Numbered from the stretch's first letter, positions 22,914-35,389 are shown. The stretch is 64,000 nt of DNA from Lunularia cruciata (GCA_948567375.1 OX419756.1:38082333-38146332); one strand, 5' to 3'. Notes: a model not told the origin generated them from the sequence alone. A program made the numbers and translations.

Positions 22914-25910
22914 ATACCTCATGCATTTACTCTATGACCTAAGTAGTCTACTTCAGATTTACCACTTGCACTTTGAGATTTTGGCATACAATTGATTCCG
23001 TTCCAAAATCTAGAGGACTTCTCATAGATGTTGCTTGTGCTTTATCATTGTCCTACTATAATCTAAGATGTCATTAAGGAAAATGATAACAGATTTATCC
23101 AAGTATAGGTGAAATACATCATTCATCAAACTCATGAAAGTGGCTAGAGTGATGGTGAGGCCAAACGGTATCATCAAGTACTCAAAGTGACCATACCTTG
23201 TTCAAAAGGCTATTTTGTGTATGTCTTCCTCCGCAATCCTAATTTGGTTTTAACAGCTTTGTAGGTCAAGCTTGGTGAAGTGCCTTGCCTCATTAAGTTG
23301 ATCAACAAGTCATCTATGCAAGATAATGGGTCTTTGTTCTCCACCATTTGTTGATTTAGTCCTTGGTAGTCAATGCAAATGCATATTTTTCCATCCTTCT
23401 TCTTCACAAACCATACCAGAGCCCCATATGGTGATATGTTGGGTTGGATAAACCCTTCTGCAACATATCCTTGATTTGAGCTTTACACTCTTCTAACTCA
23501 TATGGTGATAGTTGATATGGGGCCTTACAAGGAGGTGTCTTCCTAGGGAGTATCCTGATTTTATGGTCTACTCTCCTTTTTGGTGGTAAATCTACCAGTA
23601 ATTCATTTGGAAAGATATCTTCAAACTCTTTGACCACACCTTTCAATTCTCAGGAATTTTTCCATTGTGTTGGGCACTCTGGAGTTCTCTTATTAGACCC
23701 ATGAAACATCTATTTGTCTTACCAATAGATGTGGTCCTTACAACATAGAGAGGCATCTCTTGCCTTTGTGATCTTTCTTTAACCCCAAAGATCTTCTATT
23801 GACTAGTTTTCACTACTTTCTTCCTCCAACTCACCATGTTGTTGTAGTGCTCCATCCACGGCATGCCTAAGACTGCATCATAACAAGCTAACAATATTGC
23901 TCGCTACTAGATTGCTTCTTGATACTCTCCTACATAGAGTATGACCTTTCTAGGTAATGACTCAATCCTCTCTCTCTCTGACCATTAGGTAACTCTACTT
24001 TGTCATTCTCATCCTTCTCTAGTTTCATCACCAACCTTATTGCAATAAAGCAAGACAATAAATTCTCTATTGCTCCAAGGTCTACCAACACTCTCATCAG
24101 ATTACCTTCTAGCATTCCATCTACAACAACTAATTGTGCATTTGTCTTTCTCCACCTTTGCATACTCATCCTCTTCTTTCCCCCAGTTTTACTCTTCTTT
24201 ATCAAGCCAATAAGCACACAAGGTACATTTATTGGTGATCTTTGTTTTCTGATGTGATTCCAGCATCCCCCACTTCAATTCATCTCTCCATGTGGTTTAG
24301 AGGTTGCTTGTTTGGAGGTCAAGGACCTTTAGGATGACAAGCACGACAATTGATGGGCTATGTGCCCAATTTGGCCACAATTGTAACAATGTTGTTGTTT
24401 TGTTCAAGCCTCTTCTCCTTGTGGGACTCCTTCTCTCCTTTCTTCAACACCTCTCTGTTCTACTTGGAGGGATCTTGCTCCTTGGTCTCAAAAGTAAATG
24501 TTTCTCAATTTGATATGAATTGATCCACCAAAATTGTGTCTCTCAGCCCAATAGTTCTACATTGGTGTTACTACTTTACCTCTTCCAAGTGCTCCTACTA
24601 TTCTTTGGGCCCAAGTAATGGCTTCAAAAATAGTGCAAGGATTTTTTACCATTACCTCTTGACAAATCCACTCTTTTAATCCCCTTATGAAGTTATCAAG
24701 AGCTTTGGCTAGGCTCATATTCGTTATTGCAACATGTAGATCAAGAAATGCCTCCATGTACATTTGAAAGCTATTCTTTTGCCTCAACTCTGGTTTGGGC
24801 CATTTGCACAAAATCCACACATTGGAAATTCTTGAGCAACCTTTCTTGCATGGCTGTCCAAGTAACCTCTATTCCTTCTACAAGCAATAATCATTCCCAT
24901 GTATCATACCATGTGAGGGCTTTATTGGTCAAGTACCCACACACAAACACACCTATAGAATGACCAGTGATCTCAGTTGTGAATAATCAAAAGTATCAAT
25001 TCATTCTTGAGATCTAATTTTCCACTACTCCCATGGAATTTTGTCTCTTGCAAGGCTTGATGTTGCACATATTTTTCATTTGTAGTAATAATGTGGCTTG
25101 GTTGTTGATTAGGATTAGTGTACTTGGCATGAGTAACTCTCCAGCACTTCAATTGTTGGTGCCAATTGCTGAGATGGTTCTCCTTCTTGCATTAATTTAG
25201 CATTCTTGACAATGCAAACTTGATTTTTCAATTCCTCCATGGTCATCTTGATCTCTCAAAACCTGTTCAACATCCCTTGCATTCCTTACATCAACTCTTG
25301 CAGCTACAGATCCATAATTCCTACACATGACCAATCTTCAATTGCTACTTCCTACTTCAATAGGAGGTTGATATGATCACTCAAGAGGAAGCACAAACTA
25401 TTGGGACTACCATTCAAACCTTGGAGGCTATCACTCGTTGATTATATTCCTCACCAAAATTGCAAACTACAAAATCCCTCAACATCACTTTTGGTCAAAC
25501 ACATAACTAATTTCTATTTGTTTAAAGGGTGAGAATTTGGTACATTCAAATCCATAGCATCATAACATAATATAGATGATCAAATCCCACTCTCTATTGT
25601 ATACCACCATAGGTAGAATCAGCGGATTTGGTGAATTCATCATCTTGTCCATGAATTTTGCTCCAAAATGATAAATGGGAGATACTCTCATTTTCTCACG
25701 CTGGATGTATATATTCTTAATGTGAAATGGATTCAAGAATGGAAAGCAAGGTGTAGGACATTTTACTCCAGGCTTCTCCCTCCCATCCTCTCTTTAAGAC
25801 ACCCCTAAGTCTAACAATTGCACTCCATTTTCTCCCCTCAAAATTACCTATTTTCAGTTGCTTGTATTCTTCCAAGAGTGGTGATCCACTCTCTTGGATT
25901 AAAACATCTG
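22914..25910 (-). pseudogene. Family B gag-protease-RT 5' half
   Basis: Minus strand from the priming site. The gag core at about 24820-24560 reads SFQMYMEAFLDLHVAITNMS, DNFIRGLKEWICQEVM and AITWAQRIVGALG, a retrotransposon gag pattern. A CCHC knuckle remnant CYNCGQIGHIAHQ follows near 24380. The protease at 24217-23930 has RVLVDLGAIENLLS (LGA replaces the catalytic SGA). RT begins at 23646 with [19 protein letters not shown] and KTPPCKAPYQLSPYELEECK, and has [13 protein letters not shown] (about 23370). RT is then cut by the 3.79-kb element at 22913. The residual RT box lies near 23060 (FLNDILDYS-like). Multiple frameshifts, so non-functional. The 25320-25900 part shows only weak N-terminal gag similarity to 30450-31000. 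Confidence 0.72.
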
Positions 25911-25922
25911 CATTGGTACCAT
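25911..25922 (-). promoter_or_regulatory. Primer-binding site (initiator Met tRNA type), mutated
   Basis: Minus-strand TGGTACCAATGC directly after the 5' LTR end. The sister copy has TGGTATCAAAGC, close to the plant initiator-Met PBS TGGTATCAGAGC. Confidence 0.65.
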
Positions 25923-26522
25923 TGTAATATTACAAGGCCAAGAGAACTCTCCAAGAGATAAGAGAGGAAGCACCAACTTCATACTCAATACTCCGATGCC
26001 CCAAAGGAGCGCCTTCTCTCTATTATATAGCAAGGAAGATCACTCCAATGGAAGCTCCATCCTTGGATCAGATCCATGGATTGGTGATCTATCTACGAGC
26101 TCCACCCATAGATTAATTGCTTGTGTGGGTGACATGTCAATCCTTGTCTTATCTAGTTGGTCAAATAGGTTTGACCGGAGAGAATCTTTAAGGAATCTTC
26201 CTATAAGGAGCTCAAAACTGCATGAGTGAGGTACAATTGGAAAGCTTTTGATGAGACAAATTATTGGGGGGAGGGGGAGAGAATTCAAGCCTATAGTCCC
26301 AAACAGGAGAAAATATTTGTATTTTTGAGGCCTAATTCATTCGTTTAAACCTCCAAAATTGGCTCTAAAGTTTTCAAACTATTTTCATTTTTCCTATTAG
26401 TAGAAGTACTCTTTTGGTGACATCTCCATCTATTCTATCCAGCTAATTGTACATAACATCCTTCTAGATGTTACCAAGCCAATTTTCACCTCTAGATAAT
26501 ATATCTAACTATTGGTATTACA
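25923..26522 (-). repeat. Family B 5' LTR (minus element)
   Basis: About 600 bp. On the minus strand it starts TGTAATACC and ends TAATATTACA. The promoter box TATATAA lies near 26023 and is followed by GGCGCTCCTTTGGGGCATCG. It is clearly similar to the LTR at 16432-17011 but with many differences, implying an old insertion. Confidence 0.85.
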
Positions 26523-26880
26523 GTGATATAAAGAAATCAAGGAAGTATCAACTCATAGAATTGGAGGAGGCAAGAGTATTTTCTATGAAAAAAGAGAGCT
26601 ATTAAAAGAGGAAATGGAAGAAGAAGAAAGAGCATTTTAAGAAAAGCTATTGAGTAATGTTGTTTGATTTTATTCAATTCAAGAGGTGAAGCATAATTTT
26701 TTGCCTAAGACCTTTGAACCTTTTATAGTGGATAAGATGTTGAGTAATAACACCCATAATCTCAAGAGGTTGAGAGGAAGATACTTTGATATAATCAACC
26801 ACAATAAATTGAAGTTGCATCATAAAAGATAAGAAGATATACACTTTAAGGACAAAGTAAAATCCTAGTTTAGGAGAGAT
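26523..26880 (+). pseudogene. Family A integrase C-terminus and polypurine tract, right of the insertion
   Basis: It starts with the GTGAT duplication and continues the frame broken at 16431, with THRIGGGKSIFYEKRELL and later KTFEPFIVDKMLSNNTHNLK, RLRGRYFDIINHNKLK. This resembles the linker and tail after integrase in Ty3/gypsy polyproteins. It ends with TTTAGGAGAGAT next to the LTR. Confidence 0.55.
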
Positions 26881-27470
26881 TGTGTATATATATATGGTAA
26901 TGTAGGTAGGTAGAATATATAGTTTATATAGAGTTTAGCCAAGTTTCAAAAATAACCATGCTTAGATAAAGTTAGTCATAATTGAGATAGAGTTTACTCT
27001 ATTTTATAGGAGTTTGATAATGTAAGCACTATTATATTGGATTTTCATATATTTATATTATAAAATTTATAAATAATTAGCTTTGAAAAAATAATTTAGA
27101 ACTCTTAGATCCACAAGCCTTTTTCATCTAGATTTTGTGTAGTCCAAAGAGCATATATGAAGGAATCCTTGATTTAGTTCTTGCGTCAAGATAAGAGAAC
27201 ATGCTTAAGGGAAATTTTCCCATGAGTTTGGATACTCTTCTAGATTTATGAAAATCTTTTTGCCTAAATAACTTGAGCATCTCTAGTAATTAGTAAATCA
27301 TATGTGTAAATATTTAACAAGTAGATAAACCAAAGATGAAAAGGTGCTCATCATTCTTTCATTTATAACTATCTCTCTTTCATTGAGTTCTCCAATGAGT
27401 AATAGCTTGAGTCTTGCATGTACCTTGGAGTTTTAGCCTTAAAGAAGTGTGATAGAGTTTGGATTCTCTA
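26881..27470 (+). repeat. Family A 3' LTR, truncated
   Basis: It follows 9763-10429 from GTAATGTAGGTAGG onward: AAAGTTAGTCATAATTGAGA, AACTCTTAGATCCACAAGCC, ACTTGAGCATCTCTAG and GAGTTTGGATTCTCT all have counterparts. The match stops near 27470, so the last 60-90 bp are missing. The first 30 bp are also altered (TGTGTATATATATATGG). Confidence 0.65.
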
Positions 27471-29825
27471 CAATCTACATTCTCATCAAGAATAAGACTC
27501 TTGCACTCAACAAACAATTTGTTGATTAAAACAATAAAAAACTACGTCATGATCCACATTTCTAATCCCAATCTTTTCAAACTAGAGATCCTATGCTCCA
27601 ATATGATGATCACCTCAACTAGTTCCTCATGTGATTCATGCATCAATGGTCAAGGTACTTAACCATAATGGATGGCTTTATCAATAGCTCCATATACTCC
27701 AAAGAGACTTTCTTCCAACCCAAATCAAACCTCTACAAGTATACTCCACACTTATTTATAAAGCCTCCTCCCCGCTGATACCAACCTCTAGATCTGTAGA
27801 CTCTCTTCTTTGTCTCCTTCATTCCCTCTTCCCTCACCACAAAGGATCCTTTATGCACTCTTGAATGCAACTTCATCTCAATCAATCCTCGCTCATCTCC
27901 TTCTCAATTTATTTGTTCTAATTTCATGCCAATGATAATTCTTATTCCACCATACCCAACATCTCAACCCCTCCTTGCTTAATAAAATTAATCAATTTCT
28001 CTCTTCCTAACTTGCCTATTCCAACCCTACTTCTCTTTCCATATTCAACACCCATGTTTTGCACAATTCTACATTCCATTCCTCCCAATGCCAAGCATAT
28101 TATTCCATCTTTGCTTGGATTCCCATTCTCTTTTATTCTTTAAAATCATCTCTTATCTTTTTTCCCATCTATAAATCTCATCCATCTTAATTCTAGCTCT
28201 GAATTTCAATTACTTCTCCTTCTTGAAACTACTTCATTCTCCACTTACACCTTTTGCAATACCTATTTCTCTCCAATAGTCCACAACACTACCCACATTC
28301 CATGTACTTCAAGATACTTCAATTTTCATTCTCATGAACCAATTATGAATATTCCTACCTATTTGAGCCTTCACATGTGCACAAAATGCATTGATTTATT
28401 ATACCCTTGGTCACAAATGCATTGTTGTCATTTCTAAATTCTTGCACTCTTGATAATTCTCTTATTGTTTGCTCATTACCCTATAAATAACTGCTCTTGC
28501 TTCTTGATACTCTTTACATTGCACATTGCATGCAATTACCTTAAAGCACTCCAACTCAACAAATAAGCTTTGTACACCACTTACAAACTCCAACTTATTG
28601 CTATTTCATTCTTGCTTCCATGATCAGTTTACAATCAACCAAGCTTGTTCCAACATATTTCAACAAACTTCCATACCATGGTTGCAATAATCAATTTTGG
28701 CTCAAGGAAGAAAGTCCAAGAAGCAAAAGCAAGACAACTCTCAACCTCATCCTCATCATTCTTGAATTCCTCTACCTTGTCTTGTAGCATCTAGCCAAGA
28801 AACCCAAAAATCAATAATTTTAGGATGAAATTTTCCAAAATGACCAAAATCTAGAAGCTCTAAAGAATAATCTAGAAGCTCTCAAGAATTTGCATTACCA
28901 TAGTGTACCTTGTACAAAAGAAGTTTGACAAGTTCCATAAATGATTCCTTTATCAAGTAAATGCAAAATCTTCCAAAGTCACTTTACTTGACTAAAAAAA
29001 CTATAAGCAAGTCCTCATTCCAAGCAAGCTAAAGGAATGCTTCAAACTCCTTATTAACTAACAAAATATATTGGTAAGAGAAGACAAGAGCATGTATTGA
29101 TGATACCTTCTTCACTATTGTCCTCAACTACATCAAGAGTAGAACTATAACAAAGAATTTCTTCTCTTGATCCCATCATCTATCCTCCTTGTATGCCAAA
29201 TTCTCCAACTTCCAAGTAGGCATGGGAGTCAGCAGTCAAGGTTATTTGATCAATAAAGGAGCATGAGCCTTCTTTGATACAACAATCAGCGGCATGGTCT
29301 AGTCTTAGGGAAAGTTTGTCCTTGAAAAATTGGTTAAGGCCATGTTACTTTTCAAGAAGTAATTATTTTTCCTAACACTCATCTCAATGTGTTGTTAATC
29401 TTTATAACATTGCTTGTTTGCACCAAATTCTTCTTGAAAGAGGAATGACACTATACCATGCCATCTAAGAAAATCCATGTCAATGTTTAAGTTTCTCGTG
29501 AGCAAACTCATAGCATTGCTATATCTCATACCTTACCTCAAGGAGCTACTCCTATCTCACTTTTTTTTCTAGTCCACCTCCAATAAAGATTGCATCCTAC
29601 ATGATGTGCAATACTTTATCTACGCTCTTTACAATTTTCCACATCCTCTTCTCAAAGTAAATATTATAAGCAAATTCATATAGATTGATAAGTAAGTACT
29701 CAATCAACACCAAGCTAAAAATTAAGAGGAAGTACAATCCTCTTGACAAGCACATCACCACCATGTCACTCTCTCATTAGTCCATCTTGCTATCCCTAAG
29801 CATTAACTCCACAATCAAAGCTAGG
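27471..29825. other. AT-rich, G-poor intergenic stretch, no gene seen
   Basis: The plus strand is rich in C/T/A with many TTCCA and CTTCA words and has no frame above about 67 codons. Composition resembles 5.3-7.3 kb and 36-37.7 kb. It continues across the family B insertion at 29826-36003, so it was the target DNA. It is probably the antisense of an unidentified old element. Confidence 0.5.
29821..29825 (+). repeat. Target duplication CTAGG, left copy
   Basis: CTAGG precedes the 5' LTR and CTAGA (36004-36008) follows the 3' LTR, one mismatch in five. Confidence 0.7.
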
Positions 29826-30421
29826 TGTAATACAAGCAGCTAGACATATTATCTAGAGGTAAAAATTGGCTTGGTAACATCTAGAAAGATTTTATGCACA
29901 ATGTGCTAGGAAGATCAAATAGAGGTATCACCAAAATAACACTTCTACTAATAGGAAAAAAACCAAAAAAGCCTGAAAACTTTAGAGCCAATTTCAAAGG
30001 CCTACACGGATGAATTAGGCCTTGAAAATGGAAATAGTCTGCCCCTTCAAAGGAACCTTGCCTTCTCTCTCACCCCTTTAATTCATCTTATTGAGAGCTT
30101 TCCAATGGTACTTCAACCACATGATTATAAGCTCTCCCACAAGAAGATTCCCTAAAGATGCTTTGGTCAAACCCATTTGATCAACTAGATAGGACAAGGA
30201 TTGATATGTCATCCATCCAAATGACTAATCCAAGGATGGAGCTTGATGACAGGTTACCAATCCATGTATCTGATCCAAGGATAGAGCTTCCTTTGAGGGG
30301 ATCCTCTTTGCTATATAACAAAGAGAAGGTGCTCCTTTGGGCATTGGAGTATTGAGTGTGAAACTTGTGTTTTCTCTCTTGTATCTCTCTTGGAGAGTTC
30401 TCTTGTCCTCAGAGTATTACA
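29826..30421 (+). repeat. Family B 5' LTR (plus element)
   Basis: It starts TGTAATACAAG and ends GAGTATTACA, 596 bp. A TATATAA promoter box lies at about 30312-30318, followed by GGTGCTCCTTTGGGCATTGG and GAGTGTGAAACTTGTG. Confidence 0.9.
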
Positions 30422-30422
30422 A

Positions 30423-30434
30423 TGGTATCAAAGC
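30423..30434 (+). promoter_or_regulatory. Primer-binding site, initiator Met tRNA type
   Basis: TGGTATCAAAGC one base after the LTR differs at one position from TGGTATCAGAGC, the standard PBS of plant chromoviruses and copia elements. Confidence 0.85.
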
Positions 30435-30949
30435 AAGGTTGTTTTATCTAAGAGAGTGGATCACCCCTCTTGGAAGAACACGAGCTACTAAAATTGAGTG
30501 ATTTGAGGGGAGAAAACATTGTGCAATTGCTAGACTTGGGAAGTGTTTTAGAGAGTGGAGGGAATGGAGGCACCAACAATTTCTTGCACCTAGCTTTCCA
30601 TTCTTGAATCCATTCCACATCAAGATTATGTACATCTAGCGTGACCAAATGAGAGTATCTCTTGTTTATCACTTTGGAGCAGAATTCATGGACAGAGTGA
30701 TGAATTCACCAAACCCAATGATACTACCTTTGGTTGTATACCACATAGAGTGAGATTTGACAATCTACATTCTATTATGATGTTAAGGATTTGAATGTAC
30801 TAAATCCTCACCCTTTCACACACAAGTAGAAATTTGTTATGTTGTTAGACCAAAAGTGATGTTTAGGGATTTTGTAGTCCACAATTTGGGTGAGGAATAT
30901 TATCAACAAGTGATAGCCTCTGAGAACCCAATGGTAGTCCCCATAGTTT

Positions 30950-31990
30950 ATGCTACCTCTTGAGTGATCATTCTAACCTCTATTGAAGTAGGAAGTAGCA
31001 ATTGAACATTGACCATGTGTAGGAATCATGGCTCCGTAGTTGCAAGAGTTGATGTAAGGAATGCAAGGGATATTGAACGAGTTTTGGGAAATCAAGATGA
31101 CCATGGAAGAATTGCAAAATCAAATACATACTTTCAAGAACAATCAAATAATGCAAGAAGGGGAGTCATCTCAACAAACCAGCATAAACAATTGAAGTAC
31201 CTAGAGAATTATGCATGTCAATGACACCAATTCCAATAAAAAACCAAGCAACATTGTTACTACAAATGAAAAAGACGTGCAACATCAAGCCTTGCAAGGG
31301 ATAGCATCCATGGGAGTAGTGGAAAATTGGATTTCAAGAGTGAATCAATACCTTTGATTGCTCACAACAAAGATCATTGATCATTCTACAAGCATGTGGG
31401 TATTGACATAAATCACTCACATGGTATGACGCTTGGGAACAATCATTATAAGTAGAAGGAAGAGAGGTCACTTGGACAGCAATGCAAGAAGTGTTGCTCA
31501 AGAATTTCCAATCTATAAATTCTATGCAAATGATCTGAACCAAACTTTGGGGATTGAAGAAAAAGAATAGCATACAAGAGTACATGGAAGCATTTCTAGA
31601 TCTATAGGTTGTGATAACTGATATGAGTCCAACCAACTCTTGACAATTTCAAGAAAGGATTAAAAGAGCAGATTTGCCAAGAGGTAATTGTGCAAAATCC
31701 TTGTACTATTTTTGAAGCCATTGCTTGTGCTCAAAGAATAGCCAAGGTGCTTAGAGGAGGTGAAGCAATAACATTGATGCAAAACTATTGGGCTGAGACA
31801 CACCATTTTGGTGAACCAATTCCTATAGAATTGTGCAACATTTGGTTCCAAGACCGAGGAGCAAGACCTCTCCAAGGAAAATGGGAACAAGTTGAAGAAA
31901 GGAGAGAAGGAGTTCCACAAGGAAAGGGGCCTTGAATAGAACAACAATGATGTTACAATTGTGTCTGAATTAGGCACATAGCCATCAATT
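30950..31990 (+). pseudogene. Family B gag with CCHC knuckle (decayed)
   Basis: In several frames: NNAQEYMEAFLDL-like sequence near 31580, then VQNPCTIFEAIACAQRIAKV (31690 on), which equals the gag C-terminal half of the minus copy. A knuckle remnant CYNCV-IRHIAINC lies near 31945-31985, with a stop in its middle. The product would be the particle-forming structural protein. The long 5' part 30435-30950 has no frame. Confidence 0.65.
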
Positions 31991-34150
31991 GTTGTGCTGG
32001 TCATTTGAGAGGTCCTTGACATTCATACAAGCAACCTTTGAATCACATGGAGAGATGAATTTTAGAGGAGGATATGGAAACCACATCAAAAAACTAATAT
32101 TGCCAGTAAATGTACCTCATGGCTTTACTAGCTTGGTGAAGAAGAGTAAAAGCGGGAGAAGGAAGAAGATAAGTGTGCAAAGATGGAGGAAGATAAACAC
32201 ACAATTAATTGTTGTAAGTGGAGTGCTAGAAGGCAATCTGGTGAGAGTGTTGATAGACCATAGTGCAACAAAGAATTTCTTGTCTTACTTTGTTGCAATA
32301 AGGTTGGGGATAGAACTAGAGAAGGATAAGAAGGATGAAGTAGAGTTACCTAATGGTCACACGGAGAGGATTGAGTCATTACCAAGAAAGGTAATACTCT
32401 TTGTAGGAGGGTATCAAGAAGAAATCAAGTGGCAAGTGATACAACTATCTCATTATGATGCAATCTTAGGTATGCTATGGATGGAGCACTACACCCCATG
32501 GTGGATTGGAGAAAGAAAGTAGTGAAAACTAGTCAATGGAAGATCTTTAAGGTTAAAGGAAGATCACAAAGGCAAGAGTTGCCTTTGTGTGTCATAAGGA
32601 CCACATCTATTAGTAAGACAAATAGATGTTTCATGGGTTTAATAAGAAAAGTCCAAAGTGCCTAACACAATGGACAAATTCTTGAGAAATTGAAAGACGT
32701 GGTCAATGAGTTCCAATATGTCTTTTTAGATGAATTACCTGCAAGTTTACCACCAAAAAGAAGAGTAGATTGTAAAATTGAGATACTTCATGGAAAGACA
32801 CCTCCTTGTAGGGCCCTATATCGACTATCACCTCATGAGTTGGAGGAATGTAAAGCTCAAATCAAGGATATGTTGCAGAAGGAGGTATCACCATATAGGG
32901 CTCCTGTATTGTTTGTGAAGGACGAAATGATGCACATTTGCATTGACTACCAAGGATTGAATCAACAGACGGTGAAGAACAAATATCCATTACCTTGCAT
33001 GGATGACTTGTTTGATCAACTAAATGGGGCAAGGCACTTCACCAAACTTGATTTGTGGAGCATTTACAACCAAAATTGCAGAAGAAGATATCCATAAAAT
33101 GGCCTTTTTAACAAGGTATGGTCAGTTTGAGTACTTGGTGATGCCGTTTGGCCTCACCAACGCTCCAACCACTTTCATGAGTATGATGAATAACATATTT
33201 CATCCATACTTGGATAAATCTGTTATCATTTTTCTTGATGACATCTTAGTCTATAGTAGGACACTAATAGAGCATAAGCAATATCTACGAGTGGTCCTCC
33301 ACATTTTGTGACAAAATCAACTATATACCAAAATCTCAAAGTGCAAGTTTTGCAAATCTGAAGTGGACTACTTAGGGCATAGAGTAAGTGCAAAAGGTAT
33401 CCAAGTGTTAACAAATAAAATAGAGGTCATTCAAAAATAGAGTGCTCCAAAAGGTCAGACTCAACTCAAGGGTTTCTTGGGATTGATGGGATTTTATCGT
33501 CAATTTGCCAAGGACTTCTCCAAGATTGTACAATCTCTAACATTACTACTAGGCAAGGGGAAGAAGTGGATATGAGAAACTAGATAAGAATTAGTCTTTC
33601 AAAAGTTGAAAGATGCATTACTACATGCACCAATCTTGAAATGGTATGACCCAAAATGTCCAATCAAGATGGCTATAGATGCATCTGATGCAACAATAGG
33701 AGTAATCTTGCAACAAGAATGGCAAGATGGATGGCACCCAATTGCATATTTCGTTTTGTAAGTTGTTACGGACAGAATGTAACTATCACACCACCAAACA
33801 AGAAGAGTTGGCCATTGTCCTTGCAACCAAGCATTGGAAGCACTGTCTAGGTAAGAAGGCATTTGTGGTAGAGATGGACCACAAACCTCTAGTCTACCTT
33901 GAGACACAGAAAGACTTTTCTTCTCAACACATTTGGTGTGCAGAGTGGAGACAACAATTCAACATGAAAATCACATATGTGGAAGGCAAGAAGCAACTTG
34001 CAAATGCATTCACCTAAATGCCATGGGCAAACATTTGGTGGTGGAAGTCAAGATGAACCATAAATTCTGGCTTAGGATTCTTGCTGCTATAAAAATTGAT
34101 CCACAGATTGTAGGTGCTCAATCATCTAAAGGCATCATTAGCACCCAAGG
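31989..34150 (+). pseudogene. Family B protease-RT-RNase H
   Basis: The protease frame 31989-32522 has VRVLIDHSATKNFLS (DHSA where active retropepsins have DSGA) and HYDAILGMLWMEHYTP. RT in frames 32690-33097 and 33024-33311 has [77 protein letters not shown] and the catalytic box IIFLDDILVYS (about 33230). RNase H follows with MAIDASDATIGVILQQEW (about 33670), TKQEELAIVLATKHWKH and FVVEMDHKPLVYLETQ. The RT active-site DD is intact, but a frameshift near 33050-33090 splits the enzyme and stops near 33310, 33440 and 33575 break the connection. Confidence 0.8.
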
Positions 34151-34159
34151 ACTCATCTT

Positions 34160-35110
34160 TTGTGATGTCTAGTTATGGATCTTGGATGACACAAATCTAA
34201 GAACCACCATCCTAGCGGAATGTCATGATTCTACCATTGTAGATCACATTAGAGTAGACAAGACCTTGGATGCAATCAAACATCATTACTATTGGCCCAA
34301 GATGAGCAACAATTTGATGGAATATATTAGAGCTACCTACTTTGTGTATTGCCCAAGACCACCTTTGAGTTTGATTCCATTGTAATCTTTGTTCACCTAC
34401 TCGCCAAAATGATTCATGTACGTTCTACCATCAAGGATGTGACTGCCTTGCAACTAGCTCAATTGTACTTAGATGCAGTCTTTTCTCATCATGGCTTGTC
34501 TCAAGTGCTCATCATAGATAGAGGCACTCAATACACTAGTTTGTTTTGGAGAACATTCTTTGGGTTCTTCAAAACCAAATTGGCCTTGTCCATAGCTTAC
34601 CATCCATAGACCAATGGAAAACAAAGAGGGTAAATTGCACTATTGAGGGCATGCTTTGGGGTTTTACTCTAGATGAGCAAAAGAGTTGGGACACCTTTCT
34701 CCCATTGGTGGAATTTGCTTACAGCAATTCACTGAATGCCACCACACAAGTCAAACCATTCTTCCTCATGTATAGAAAGCATCCTTTCACACCTTCAAGC
34801 TTGATGAAGGTCCGTCCGGTGGCTACCAAGGTTGATGCTATCAACACTTTTGTTTCTAGAATCCAACAATGTGTGGAGAACACCAAACACATGTTGCAAA
34901 TCACCCAAAATTGGCAGAAGCAGTATGCAGATGCAAACCACCAACACATGGAGTTCAATTTGGGAGATCAAGTATGGCTATCAACCACCAATCTCAAGTT
35001 AGTTGGTCCTCATAAGCTTAGACCTTGTTTTATTGTGTCTTTCTCCATCCTTTGTCACATCGGCACCCTGGCCTATCACCACATATGAAGATCTACCCAG
35101 TGTTTCATTT
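34160..35110 (+). pseudogene. Family B integrase, core partly deleted
   Basis: The zinc-binding part reads ECHDSTIVDHIRVDKTLDAI, HHYYWPKMSNN (34182-34320). Compared with the minus copy, the segment around the first catalytic Asp is shortened: the text jumps from MEYIRATYFVY to the equivalent of CEFPKTTFEFDS. The second Asp is present in VLIIDRGTQYTSLFW (about 34500). The Glu region reads DQWKTKRVNCTIEGM after a shift. The C-terminal part has FLPLVEFAYSNSLNATTQV and FNLGDQVWLSTTNLKL. Integrase inserts retroelement DNA into chromosomes; this copy lacks a complete DDE core. Confidence 0.75.
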
Positions 35111-35114
35111 TTCC

Positions 35115-35350
35115 TTATTATGCCAATATGCTCCTTGGCTGCCCCACTTTTCTTCTATCCAAGGATGTCAACCTTGTCCAACACTTGTTGATGAGGTGAA
35201 GGAGTATGAGGTCAAACACATTCTCTAGAAATGCATTTGTGGTACTCGCCATCTATGTGTGGAATATCTGGTCCACTAGAAAGGGTACACACTATATGAG
35301 GCAACATGGGAGCCAACAATCAACTTGACTAGTGCACCAATGTTAGTTTA
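35115..35350 (+). pseudogene. Family B C-terminal chromodomain
   Basis: After integrase, mixed-frame translation gives YEVKHIL, then CICGTRHLCVEYLVHW, KGYTLYEATWEP and TINLTSAP. This is the chromodomain pattern (aromatic, W-KGY, ATWEP) of Ty3/gypsy chromoviruses. The domain binds histone marks or heterochromatin and biases insertion. One TAG follows HIL. Confidence 0.72.
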
Positions 35351-35389
35351 ATCTTTTGAGCAACAACTTTGCAATGAATACATTGCATC

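Larger units (their letters stand above)
16432..26522 (-). mobile_element. Family B chromovirus (Ty3/gypsy), minus strand, nested in family A
   Basis: Both LTRs (16432-17011 and 25923-26522), a perfect GTGAT duplication, a priming site next to the 5' LTR, a polypurine tract next to the 3' LTR and the order gag, protease, RT, RNase H, integrase, chromodomain mark a complete insertion. It lies inside family A, whose integrase remnant resumes at 26523. A 3.79-kb element (19124-22913) splits the RT region; without it this copy is 6.3 kb, matching the 6.18-kb plus-strand copy at 29826-36003. Coding frames are broken, so it is not autonomous. Confidence 0.88.
9763..27470 (+). mobile_element. Family A Ty3/gypsy retrotransposon, degenerate and interrupted
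   Basis: The outermost element of the nest. Its 5' LTR (9763-10429) starts TGTAACAC, and internal gag, protease, RT, RNase H and integrase remnants follow on the plus strand to 16431. Sequence resumes at 26523 with the end of integrase, then a purine-rich tract (TTTAGGAGAGAT) and a truncated 3' LTR (26881 to about 27470). Removing the 10.1-kb family B insertion and the family B LTR at 12.6 kb leaves roughly 6.9 kb, normal for Ty3/gypsy. Many stops and shifts show it is long dead. The family is recognised by matching LTRs at 61776 and 62699 and a matching gag region at 63390-64000. The 3' end is truncated, so no target duplication could be checked. Confidence 0.72.
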
